Translations under genes and position numbers: made by a program | Assembly (NCBI RefSeq): GCF_001613465.1 | Contig: NZ_BDCK01000057.1 | Span: 1-38,473, forward strand | DNA length: 38,473 nt | Reading direction: 5' to 3' | DNA from: Nocardia niwae NBRC 108934 = DSM 45340 | Lineage (GTDB): Bacteria; Actinomycetota; Actinomycetes; Mycobacteriales; Mycobacteriaceae | The notes under the pieces: model-generated | What the model saw: the letters and a program-made list of their open reading frames with translations, nothing else | Databases searched by the model: none | Told to the model about the DNA's origin: nothing | Part shown: piece after piece, positions 15,129 through 23,091 of the stretch | Position numbering within the stretch: position 1 is the stretch's first letter | Layout of the letters: the number at the start of each line of letters is the position of its first letter

Positions 15129-18100
15129 TCACATCTGCTGAGGCACCCAGGCCACCTGGACGAGATCTCGGCGAGAAGACATGGGCTCCACATAGATTCC
15201 CCGGCCCGGCGGCTGCTTGGTGGGCCGGACATCGCCGACCAGGATGCCGTCGAGCTTCGAACCGTCCATGATCAACCCCGGGGAATTGAGGTTCTTCATC
15301 TGGCCGATCACGTTGTCGTACAACGCCGTGTCCGCTTGTGCGATGTTGCGCGCCGCGATGACGTGCAGGCCGGTATCGCGACCGTCGACGATGATGTCCT
15401 TCAACGGTTCCAGCGGATTCAGCCCGCCACGCTGTACCACCATGTGGTAGTCGTCGATCACGACGAAGACCTCGGGCCCGGACCACCATGAGCGCTCCGC
15501 GAGCTGCCTGGTTGTCACGTTGTCCGGTGGGCGCCGCGAGCGCATCTTCTCCACCAGCGCCGGCAGCGCCTCCCGCACATCCCGTTCGCTGGTCACATGC
15601 CCGATGAGCATCTCCTGCGGCACCGTCTCCAAATGCCTGCGCCGGTAGTCGATCAGCAACACGCGGGCCTGCGACGGGTCGTACTGGCGTTTGATGGATT
15701 CCAGCAGTGCGGCCAGGGTGGTGGACTTCCCCGATCCGGTCGAGCCCAGCACGATGAAATGGGTCGACACACCGAAGTCGATCGTCGCCGGGCTGAGATC
15801 GGATTCCCGGACGCCGAACGGCACGACAAGACGCTGAGCGAGCGTTTGCGGCACCGGCCATCCGGCACGCACTTCATCGATGCTCACCTGCGGCGGCAGC
15901 AATTTCACCTGCGGCGCACGCCTTCCGGGATAACGCTGGGTGATCTCGGCAGCCGCGGCGGCGAGGCCTTCAGCGGCCGAATTGGGATCGCCCACACCAT
16001 CGATGCGAGGCAACGCCGTGAGCATGTGCAGACCCTCGGTCGAGATGCAGCGCCCCGGTCGATTGGCGGGGATCGCGGCGACAACGTTCCGGTGGGTATT
16101 GAAGGTCGTATCGGCCAGGTCGCCCAGCCGCATCTCGACGCGTGTCTGCATCAGGTCCTTGATCGCGGGGCGAATCGCGATCCAGCGCGAACTGCTGACC
16201 ACCAGGTGGATGCCGTAGTTCAAGCCCTGGAGGGCGATCGACTCCATCACCGGGGTGTATTCGTCGTAGTACGGACCGTTCGTACCGAACCCGACATCCC
16301 ATCCGTCGATGACCAGGAAGACGTCACCGTAGGGATCACGGTCGTGCCACGGCGGCGTTCCCCCGCCGTCGCGCACCGTGCGGAACTTCCGGATCGAGTC
16401 GATGCCGAACTCGGTGAACATCGACTGCCTGCTCTCGAGCAGGTTCGTCACCAACGCGATCGTGCGCCGGATGCGGTCGCCGTCCCGAGCCGCGGCGACC
16501 GATCCCACGTGCGGGAGGTTCACCAGCGCCGCCAAGCCGCCGCCGGAGAAGTCCAGGCAGTAGAACTGCACCTGTTCAGGGGTGTGGGTCAGCGCCGCCG
16601 ACAGGATGAAGGACTGTAGCGCAGTCGATTTGCCGGACTGCGTACCGCCGACGATGGCCATGTGCCCGCCCGCGCCCGACATGTCGACCGACCAGACGTC
16701 CTGACGCTGCTGCCGTGGCTTGTCGACCAGCGCGACCGGCATCTGCAACGCTCCCTGCGGCACCGCGCGGATCATCCGCTCCAGGGTCGGCGGCGTGACC
16801 AGCGGCGGCAGCCACATCTTGTGGGCGGGCTGGCCGTGCCGAGCCAACTGCTGCAACACCGCTTCCATCACCGTGATCGACTCGCCGTCGGCGGCCTCGG
16901 GCGTCTCCTGCGCCACCATCGGTTCGACCACAGCGGGCCGGGTGTCGGCGATGTGGCCGGTAATGAAGCGCTGCGGCGGCCGGTATCCGCCACCGGGTCG
17001 ACGCGCGCGCTGCGCGGAGGCCGCGGAGACCTGCGCGGGCGGAGTGTATTTCTCGCCCACATACGCGGCTTGGAAGCGCTGGAGGTCACCGGAGCCGACT
17101 CGCAGGTAACCAGACCCCGGCTTTTTCGGCAGGTGGTAGGCGTCCGCGGTACCGATCGCATCACGTGAGTCACTGGTTTGGTTGGTGCGCAGTGCGACTC
17201 GGTAGGAGAGGTGCGCTTCCAACTCGCCCATGCGGTTGGCGGGTACCTTCTGCGACGCGAGCAACAGATGGATGCGCAGTGATCGGCCCAACCGGCCGAT
17301 GGCCACGAAGAGCTTCGAAAAGTTGGGATGCTGCTCGAGCAGTTCGGCGAACTCGTCCAGGATGATCAGCAGTGTCGGCAGCGGTCGCAGGTCCGCGCCC
17401 TGCTCCCGGGCACGCTCGTAATCGGCGACGCTGGCGAAATTGCCCGCGTCGCGCAGAATTCGCTGCCGCCGCGCCATTTCACCGTTGATGACGTCTTCCA
17501 TACGGGTGACCAGGTCGGCTTCCTCTTCCATGTTCGTCACGATGGCCGTCACATGCGACAGCCGTTCGAAACCGAGGAAGGTCGCACCGCCTTTGAAGTC
17601 GACGAGCAGCAGGTTCAAGACATCCGGCGAATGGGTCGCCACCGCAGAGAGCACCAGGGTACGCAGGAACTCGGATTTACCCGATCCGGTCGCGCCGATG
17701 CACATACCGTGCGGGCCCATGCCCTCTTCGGCCGATTCTTTGATATCGAGATAGACGAGGCTGCCGGCCGGATCGTGTCCGAACGGAATATTCAACCGGG
17801 CCCGATCCTCGTCGCGTCGCCGCACCCACGCCTGCTCGACGCGGATGGCGCCGGGGTCGGCGATGCCGACCATCTCCTCCCACGACGTGCCGCCACTGGC
17901 TTGCTCGGCGGCCACCGCTTCGACCACCGTGGACAACCGGTACGGCGACAGACTGCGCGCCATCGCCGTCATCGCCGCCGTGGACAGCGAGTCGACCACG
18001 CCGACCCGCCGCAGCCCGCGTACGGTCACCTCGTTCAGCGACCCGTCCTCGGACACGGCGAAACGCAGAGCGCGCGGCAGATTCTGCTCCGCGGGCCCCA

Positions 18101-19136
18101 GCCGTAGCCACGTGCAACCATCGATGCCGGAGATATCACGGTCGCTCGCGGGCCCGGGCACGTCGACGATCAGCAGGTAGTGCGTGCGGTCCAGCGTGGG
18201 CTGCGAATTGGCGGAGAACGGGCCGCGATTCAGCCCGGCGAGCACTTTGGTGCGCAGCTCGGCGACGGTGCGGTAGACCATCCGGCTGGAGCCGATCGCG
18301 TCGTTGTCGTTCGGATGCTGGGTGTGCGGCAACCATTTCAGCCAGGACCATTCCGGCGCGTCCGGATCGGACAGCACCGCGGCGACCGCCACCTGATCCG
18401 GTCCGTGCAGCACCGCCACCTCCGCGATCATCGCGCGGACCAACCCGGCCACGAGTTCCGGATCGCCGTCGATGCCGACTTGCGGCGCCGACAGCAGATT
18501 GATCGCGACGGGCATGCCGCCGACCGTGGAGTAGGCCTTGGCGAAGCGTGTCAACTCGACGACGCCGACGGGGTCCAGATCGGAGGTGGGCGCGGCTTCC
18601 GGAACGATCACGCGCACTTGGTTGGCGATGCGGCCGCGGCCGACCCGCACGCGCAGGAACTGCGGACTCGCGACCTGCACCTCCCACATCCGCTTGCCGC
18701 CGATCAGCCGGGCGATCTCGTCCGGGCCGGGATGGGTGTAGCGCAGGAAGGCATGGAGTTCGGCTTCCGCCGCGTGCACCGTCTTGCGGTTGTCGGTGAT
18801 GCTGCGCAAGTAGTCCTTGCGTTCCTCGTTCAGGCTGGCGGCCCCGCCGCCGGAGTTGCCCGCGAACGCGCCGCCCATCATGCCGAACATCGACACCAGC
18901 ATCATGACCGGGAACATGAGCATCATCGGGTTCATGGCTCCGCCGCCGCGGAACATCATGACCATCATTCCGCACATGGCCGCGACCATGACCACCGGCA
19001 TGATCATTCGCATCCGCGACGGCGGGACCGGTTTGGGCAGCTCGGTCGGCGGTTGCAGCCGCAGTTCGGTCACTGCGGGGGCCTTGGGACCACGCACCAT
19101 CCGGGCGGGTCGTACAAATCGGCGGGTCGTGGTCAC
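15129..19136 (-). CDS. eccC: ESX motor ATPase EccC (single chain, three FtsK/SpoIIIE modules)
   Basis: 1335 residues from the GTG at 19136, which overlaps the eccB stop (GTGA). A Met-rich hydrophobic pair of membrane segments (about 44-62 and 72-92) is followed by three P-loop ATPase modules: GATGSGKS at 481-488 with Walker B LLLVDF (509-514), GGTQSGKS at 830-837 with FYCLDF, and GSTGSGKS at 1131-1138 with VLLIDY. All three Walker A Lys are present. EccC recognises WXG100 tails and powers export through the EccB-C-D-E complex. In ESX-1 the protein is split into two chains (EccCa/EccCb); here it is one, as in ESX-3 and ESX-5. Confidence 0.97.
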   Translation of the reverse strand: MTTTRRFVRPARMVRGPKAPAVTELRLQPPTELPKPVPPSRMRMIMPVVMVAAMCGMMVMMFRGGGAMNPMMLMFPVMMLVSMFGMMGGAFAGNSGGGAASLNEERKDYLRSITDNRKTVHAAEAELHAFLRYTHPGPDEIARLIGGKRMWEVQVASPQFLRVRVGRGRIANQVRVIVPEAAPTSDLDPVGVVELTRFAKAYSTVGGMPVAINLLSAPQVGIDGDPELVAGLVRAMIAEVAVLHGPDQVAVAAVLSDPDAPEWSWLKWLPHTQHPNDNDAIGSSRMVYRTVAELRTKVLAGLNRGPFSANSQPTLDRTHYLLIVDVPGPASDRDISGIDGCTWLRLGPAEQNLPRALRFAVSEDGSLNEVTVRGLRRVGVVDSLSTAAMTAMARSLSPYRLSTVVEAVAAEQASGGTSWEEMVGIADPGAIRVEQAWVRRRDEDRARLNIPFGHDPAGSLVYLDIKESAEEGMGPHGMCIGATGSGKSEFLRTLVLSAVATHSPDVLNLLLVDFKGGATFLGFERLSHVTAIVTNMEEEADLVTRMEDVINGEMARRQRILRDAGNFASVADYERAREQGADLRPLPTLLIILDEFAELLEQHPNFSKLFVAIGRLGRSLRIHLLLASQKVPANRMGELEAHLSYRVALRTNQTSDSRDAIGTADAYHLPKKPGSGYLRVGSGDLQRFQAAYVGEKYTPPAQVSAASAQRARRPGGGYRPPQRFITGHIADTRPAVVEPMVAQETPEAADGESITVMEAVLQQLARHGQPAHKMWLPPLVTPPTLERMIRAVPQGALQMPVALVDKPRQQRQDVWSVDMSGAGGHMAIVGGTQSGKSTALQSFILSAALTHTPEQVQFYCLDFSGGGLAALVNLPHVGSVAAARDGDRIRRTIALVTNLLESRQSMFTEFGIDSIRKFRTVRDGGGTPPWHDRDPYGDVFLVIDGWDVGFGTNGPYYDEYTPVMESIALQGLNYGIHLVVSSSRWIAIRPAIKDLMQTRVEMRLGDLADTTFNTHRNVVAAIPANRPGRCISTEGLHMLTALPRIDGVGDPNSAAEGLAAAAAEITQRYPGRRAPQVKLLPPQVSIDEVRAGWPVPQTLAQRLVVPFGVRESDLSPATIDFGVSTHFIVLGSTGSGKSTTLAALLESIKRQYDPSQARVLLIDYRRRHLETVPQEMLIGHVTSERDVREALPALVEKMRSRRPPDNVTTRQLAERSWWSGPEVFVVIDDYHMVVQRGGLNPLEPLKDIIVDGRDTGLHVIAARNIAQADTALYDNVIGQMKNLNSPGLIMDGSKLDGILVGDVRPTKQPPGRGIYVEPMSSRRDLVQVAWVPQQM

Positions 19137-20686
19137 TGCGTACCCCCGAGCCCGGCGACGATCTTGTTGTTGGGGATTCCGTCGTGTTGGATGCGAGCTT
19201 CCTTCTGGGAAAGGGCGGGCCCGACCGCGAACAGGGAGATGATGCTCCACGGTGCGGGAACCGGCGCACGCATCCCGAGCGCGGTCAGGGTGGGATCGGT
19301 GCCCCCGCCGTTCGGATCGGTGATGATGCCGTAGCGCACCCCGCTGTCGGAGACCCAGTAGAGCGATTCGCGCAGCGGCGAGCCCGGTTCGGCGCCGGTC
19401 ACCTGCACGAAACGCCCGGTGTCCCTGGGCAGGTAGGCCGCGTCCGCCGTGGTGCCGCGTGAAGCGGAGGAGGTCACCAGGTCCACCGCGCGACCCTGCT
19501 CCTCCTGCGTGAGCGGCAACTGCCTGCCAACCAGCAGTTCGGTGGCCGCGTTCGGATCGTTCCCGGATCGCGACCAGTGCAGGCACGTGACGCCGGACCG
19601 CTCCGGGTCGACCAAGCGAATGGGACGGGTCGGGTAGGTCGCGGTGCCCGGCCATTGACCAGGACGCAGATTGGCCGCGATCACGTTGGGTCCCACGGTG
19701 CGCGTGGTCACCGAGCCTTGGGCGTCCGCATTGCGGACCATCGCCGCCAGCACCGAGCTGATCCGCACCAGCCCCGACTGGGAGACGAGATAATACGAGG
19801 CGCCCTGATCCGGTGACGCCACGGTGAGCACCGATCCGACCGGCGTGGTGAATCCATTGTTCAGCGAAAGGATCTCGCCTTTGCCCGGCACATCGGGCAC
19901 CCGCAGCGGCGGCGCTTCGGGAATCGCGTTGACCAGGCCCTTGGAGGCAGCCATCACCGGAGCGGTCGAGTCGATGCCGAGCGCCATGGCCACCGCGGTG
20001 TTCGCCAGGTCGATCGCGGCGCGCACCACGCCTTTCTCGGCATCCGCGTACACCAGCCAGGTCGTGGTGTCGTCGCGCAGCAGGCGGGCTTCGCCGTCAC
20101 CCAGCGGGCGGTTGGCGTCGCCGTCGATGGTGAGCGGGCCGCCGATCGCCGTCGTCCGCACCGCGGAGCGACTCACGGTAGGCAGACCGGTCGCCGGGTT
20201 CACCGGCGCAGCCGCACCGATTCGCGCCGTATCGCACACCGTCCACGAGGAATCCTTCTCGGCGGTGTCGACGATGCTGCCCGGCGCACCGGGTATGCCG
20301 ACCCACGGCCCGCGCGGATACTTCGACAGCTCGTCCCGGGAAACCTGCACCGGATTGTCGGGAGAACCGACGATCAACCGAGCCGACGTCAGGTTCAGCG
20401 CCGGAAACAGCCGGTTGTTCACGCGCACGAACAGCGCCCCGGTGTCTTTCTCCGCGACGATCCTCGAATCCCCGACCTTCTTGGCCGGTTTGAAGAACGC
20501 CAGCACCGCGGCGCCGGCGATGATCACGCAGGCCAGCGCGATGCCGATGGACAGCGCTGTCGAGCGACCGCGCTGCGGGTCATCGATCATCGACGCGTCT
20601 CGGCGGACCAGCGCGTGCTCGATCCGTCGCAGCAGAAAACGCCAGCCGGAAATCTGGTGTTTGGTCACAACCCGGAAGCGCGCCAC
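19133..20686 (-). CDS. eccB: ESX membrane complex protein EccB
   Basis: 517 residues from a GTG. The short cytoplasmic N-terminus has the EccB hallmark VTKHQISGWRFLLRRIEHAL, then one membrane segment (about 43-65) and a large periplasmic domain with four internal repeat-like segments (SGLVRIS, SGVRYGI). Two cysteines in that domain (C151, C368) are positioned like the conserved EccB disulfide. EccB holds the periplasmic face of the ESX complex. It is first in the eccB-eccC pair and has its own palindrome 67 bases upstream. Confidence 0.95.
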   Translation of the reverse strand: MARFRVVTKHQISGWRFLLRRIEHALVRRDASMIDDPQRGRSTALSIGIALACVIIAGAAVLAFFKPAKKVGDSRIVAEKDTGALFVRVNNRLFPALNLTSARLIVGSPDNPVQVSRDELSKYPRGPWVGIPGAPGSIVDTAEKDSSWTVCDTARIGAAAPVNPATGLPTVSRSAVRTTAIGGPLTIDGDANRPLGDGEARLLRDDTTTWLVYADAEKGVVRAAIDLANTAVAMALGIDSTAPVMAASKGLVNAIPEAPPLRVPDVPGKGEILSLNNGFTTPVGSVLTVASPDQGASYYLVSQSGLVRISSVLAAMVRNADAQGSVTTRTVGPNVIAANLRPGQWPGTATYPTRPIRLVDPERSGVTCLHWSRSGNDPNAATELLVGRQLPLTQEEQGRAVDLVTSSASRGTTADAAYLPRDTGRFVQVTGAEPGSPLRESLYWVSDSGVRYGIITDPNGGGTDPTLTALGMRAPVPAPWSIISLFAVGPALSQKEARIQHDGIPNNKIVAGLGGTQ

Positions 20687-20748
20687 CGGTTCTCGTTCCT
20701 TCCGCCGCCCTCACCAAACCGTAACCAGCGGTCACAGCATGAATACGA

Positions 20749-20776
20749 CCACTATTCCCAACACCGGTGATAGTGG
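20749..20776 (-). promoter_or_regulatory. Island palindrome upstream of eccB
   Basis: The core on the minus strand is ATCACCG-GTGT-TGGGAAT (20771-20754), one good half and one weaker half. A further inverted repeat CCACTAT (20749-20755) / ATAGTGG (20770-20776) surrounds it. It fills the 103-base gap between eccA and eccB. No clear -10 hexamer at the 4-base spacing. Confidence 0.5.
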
Positions 20777-20789
20777 ATCAGCGGACGCC

Positions 20790-22550
20790 TCACGCCCGCG
20801 CGCTCGGCGCCAAGCCCTCCAACGCCGCGGTGACGTCGAACGCGTCGATCGTCATGAGCTCCTCGTCGCTCATGGCGGCGATATCCGCGTTTTCCCTGGT
20901 GAAGCGATAATCACGCTCGGCTTCGGCGGCTTCGACCACGTTGCGTACGAAACGGCCGTTACCGGCCAGATCGATCAACCGCCTGCCGTTCTTCGTCTGT
21001 CCCGCCAGCTCTTCACACCTCAGGCGCAGCACCTCGCGAGCCTGCTCGGACAGGATCGAATCCTTCTTCCGCGCGATATGTTCGGCGATCTGCACCAGTT
21101 CGTCGGCGTCGTAACTGGCGAAACGGATGCGCTTGGTGAAACGCGAGGCGAGGCCGTCGTTGGACGCCAGGAACCGGTCGATCTGATCCTCGTATCCCGC
21201 GATGATCACGACGAGCTTGTCGCGATCGTTCTCCATGCGCGCCAGCAGCGTGTCGACCGCTTCCTTGCCGAACGCGTCGCCGCCGGAAAGCCCTTCCTGG
21301 ATCAGTGTGTACGCCTCGTCGATGAACAACACCCCGCCGAGCGCCGAGTCGATGAGCGCATTGGTCTTGGGCGCCGTATGGCCCAAGTGGGTGCCGACCA
21401 TGTCGTTGCGGGAGACCTCGATGACCTCGGCGTTCTCCACGACACCCAGACCGGCGAAGATCTTGGCGATCACCCGCGCGATGGTCGTCTTGCCGGTGCC
21501 GGGCGGGCCGGAGAAGATCAGGTGCTGCGACTTCGAGTCCACGGCGAGCCCGCGCTTGGCGCGCACCTGGTCCATCAGCACGCCGGACTTGAGCCGGTCG
21601 ACCTGTTCCTTGACCGAATCCATGCCGATCTGCGCTTGCAGCAGATCGGAGGCTTCAGCGAGAAGACTCTCGCGCTCCGCGCGCGCTGCGCTGGCAGCCG
21701 CCTCGCGCGGATCGTCGCCCGTCTTGGGGTCCCACCTGTTCGTCCGGGACGCGATGAGTTCCGCGGTGGCGACCTCGAATCGGTACGACTTGTCCCGCAC
21801 CGCTCGCTGCCATTCCTCGCGGTCCGGCCACAGCGCCGAGCCCTGCAGCCCTTTGAGGATCTTGTCGGCGGCGTCGTGATCGCCGTTGTGCCGCATCAGC
21901 ATGCCGAGCAGGAAGTGCGCGTCGGCCCAGATGTAGGACAGGCTGCCCGAGGAACTGTCCTCCACGATTCGCTGCGCGCGCGGCATGGCTTCGCCGAAGC
22001 GGCCCAGGTGCGCCAGCGACTGCGCGGTCATCAACTCCGCGGCGATATCCAGCAGACCGTCCTCCAGCACCGGCCGCGCGGTGCGCAAGGAGAGCACCTC
22101 CGGCCATTGCTTCGTCCGGAAGTACAGCGACATGCGCACGAAGTCGGAGACATCGTCGCGGGGGACCTCGTCGAGAATCGCCGCGGCTTCCTGCCATTCA
22201 CCACCTTCGGCATACGAGCACGCCTGTGCGATGGCGATCTGATCGCGATCCGCCATCGCGACGCGCAGGCCGTACATGCCGATCTCGACCTGGCACCACA
22301 GGGCGCGATCGACCAGACCGGCCCGCTGCTGGTCGCGATAGAGGTTGTGCACCGAGCGGTAGGCGCCGTAGATCACCTCCGAGGTGACCTCCCCCGCCAT
22401 GGCGCGCCCGAGCCAGGCATCGCACATGTCCGGGTCGAGATCGGTGGCAGCCCGAAACGCCGCCGCCGCATGCTGGTCGTTACGCACGCCACCCGCGACC
22501 AACCCAAGATTCTGAACACCCGTGTAGAACGCGTCCTCGGCCGCTGACAC
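20790..22550 (-). CDS. eccA: ESX cytosolic AAA+ ATPase EccA
   Basis: 586 residues from the GTG at 22550, with GGAAGGGAAG as ribosome site. The N-terminal half (about 1-290) is a helical TPR-like domain; the C-terminal half is a CbxX/CfqX-type AAA+ module with Walker A GPPGTGKT (348-355), Walker B GVLFIDEA (406-413) and an arginine-finger region near GLASRFTKRI. EccA acts in the cytosol, probably releasing EspG from PE-PPE substrates. Separated from eccB by a palindrome-bearing gap, so it may be its own unit. Confidence 0.95.
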   Translation of the reverse strand: MSAAEDAFYTGVQNLGLVAGGVRNDQHAAAAFRAATDLDPDMCDAWLGRAMAGEVTSEVIYGAYRSVHNLYRDQQRAGLVDRALWCQVEIGMYGLRVAMADRDQIAIAQACSYAEGGEWQEAAAILDEVPRDDVSDFVRMSLYFRTKQWPEVLSLRTARPVLEDGLLDIAAELMTAQSLAHLGRFGEAMPRAQRIVEDSSSGSLSYIWADAHFLLGMLMRHNGDHDAADKILKGLQGSALWPDREEWQRAVRDKSYRFEVATAELIASRTNRWDPKTGDDPREAAASAARAERESLLAEASDLLQAQIGMDSVKEQVDRLKSGVLMDQVRAKRGLAVDSKSQHLIFSGPPGTGKTTIARVIAKIFAGLGVVENAEVIEVSRNDMVGTHLGHTAPKTNALIDSALGGVLFIDEAYTLIQEGLSGGDAFGKEAVDTLLARMENDRDKLVVIIAGYEDQIDRFLASNDGLASRFTKRIRFASYDADELVQIAEHIARKKDSILSEQAREVLRLRCEELAGQTKNGRRLIDLAGNGRFVRNVVEAAEAERDYRFTRENADIAAMSDEELMTIDAFDVTAALEGLAPSARA

Positions 22551-22614
22551 TCGGACTTCCCTTCCGCCGATCTAGCCTGCTCGAACGATAGATTCCGGGG
22601 GTCACGCCGAGGAC

Positions 22615-22646
22615 TCGACCCCTTCCCAAGCCTGGGAAGGGGTCGA
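22615..22646 (-). promoter_or_regulatory. Perfect extended island palindrome upstream of eccA
   Basis: Fourteen-base perfect arms (TCGACCCCTTCCCA at 22615-22628 and TGGGAAGGGGTCGA at 22633-22646) around AGCC, containing the 18-bp core CTTCCCA-N4-TGGGAAG at 22622-22639. It ends 71 bases before the eccA start. The longest and most symmetrical copy in the window; it could also fold as a hairpin, but no U-run or upstream gene makes a terminator likely. Confidence 0.6.
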
Positions 22647-22843
22647 GATGGCGGCGACGCCTGCGCGACATGCCGATTTTGAACGTGCCGTCAGTTAACG
22701 GTATGTTTACCTCGGGTCGGCAATCATCCGCCTGCAGACGACCCCTTCGGCGGCGGCTGGCCAGCCGCGATCCGGTCCACCAGCCGCCGCGCAGCAGGTC
22801 GGAGACGCCACGAAAATTCTTGCCGCTATTTAGGTGCACGCTA
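22647..22843. other. Non-coding region upstream of eccA
   Basis: No gene seen. It contains an inverted repeat with 11-base perfect arms (22750-22760 and 22780-22790, GCGGCGGCTGG / CCAGCCGCCGC, 19-base spacer), which could terminate leftward transcription arriving from the 23092-25779 operon. Confidence 0.4.
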
Positions 22844-22872
22844 TTGAACGTTCCGACAGAAGAGGGTACTGT
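22844..22872 (+). promoter_or_regulatory. Predicted promoter of the candidate small RNA
   Basis: TTGAAC (22844-22849), a 17-base spacer and TACTGT (22867-22872) form a near-consensus sigma-A-type promoter on the plus strand, divergent from eccA. The predicted start, about 22879-22881, coincides with the beginning of the first hairpin. No protein gene follows on this strand. Confidence 0.6.
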
Positions 22873-22879
22873 CTGAACA

Positions 22880-23060
22880 CAGATCGTCAGTCCCTCATCC
22901 TGACGATCTGAACCCAATAGCAACGGCCGGTGGCACCGGCAGGCCACCGGCCGTTGTGAGGGAAAGACAACCCCTGGCGGTAGCACAGTCGGTCTACGTC
23001 TACCACCCCCGAACACCTCCATTCGGCAACCCATTCCCGCGCTTGGGAATGGGTTTTTCT
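22880..23060 (+). ncRNA. Candidate structured small RNA (about 180 nt)
   Basis: Three strong secondary structures lie between a promoter and a U-run. Hairpin 1 has an 11-bp perfect stem, 22880-22890 with 22900-22910, and loop TCCCTCATC. Hairpin 2 has a 13-bp perfect stem, 22921-22933 with 22944-22956, and loop CACCGGCAGG. A mostly unpaired stretch follows (22957-23027) containing the C-rich CCACCCCCG, then the terminator at 23028-23058. No open frame explains the sequence. C-rich single-stranded RNA could pair with G-rich ribosome sites, as proposed for the actinobacterial 6C RNA, but the paired C6 loops that define 6C are not seen. I do not recognise a known family. Its place between eccA and the secreted-protein genes suggests a link to ESX; that is inference. 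Confidence 0.6.
23028..23058 (+). terminator. Intrinsic terminator of the small RNA, containing the island palindrome
   Basis: Perfect 11-bp stem AACCCATTCCC (23028-23038) / GGGAATGGGTT (23045-23055), 6-base loop, and five T at 23054-23058: the best intrinsic terminator in the window, on the plus strand. The stem includes ATTCCCG-CGCT-TGGGAAT (23033-23050), which fits the 18-bp palindrome found upstream of the ESX genes. Confidence 0.75.
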
Positions 23061-23091
23061 GTGCGCGTTCGTTTTTCGCGCGATCGTCCGA

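Noticed and set aside
22615..22646. The perfect 14-bp inverted repeat as a terminator
   Set aside because: No gene ends just upstream on either strand and no T-run follows; its core fits the operator-like motif and its distance to eccA fits the other sites.
22880..23060. Assignment of the small RNA to the actinobacterial 6C family or a 6S-like/Ms1 RNA
   Set aside because: The two C6-containing hairpin loops of 6C are not present, and the ends do not pair to form the long bulged rod of 6S-like RNAs.
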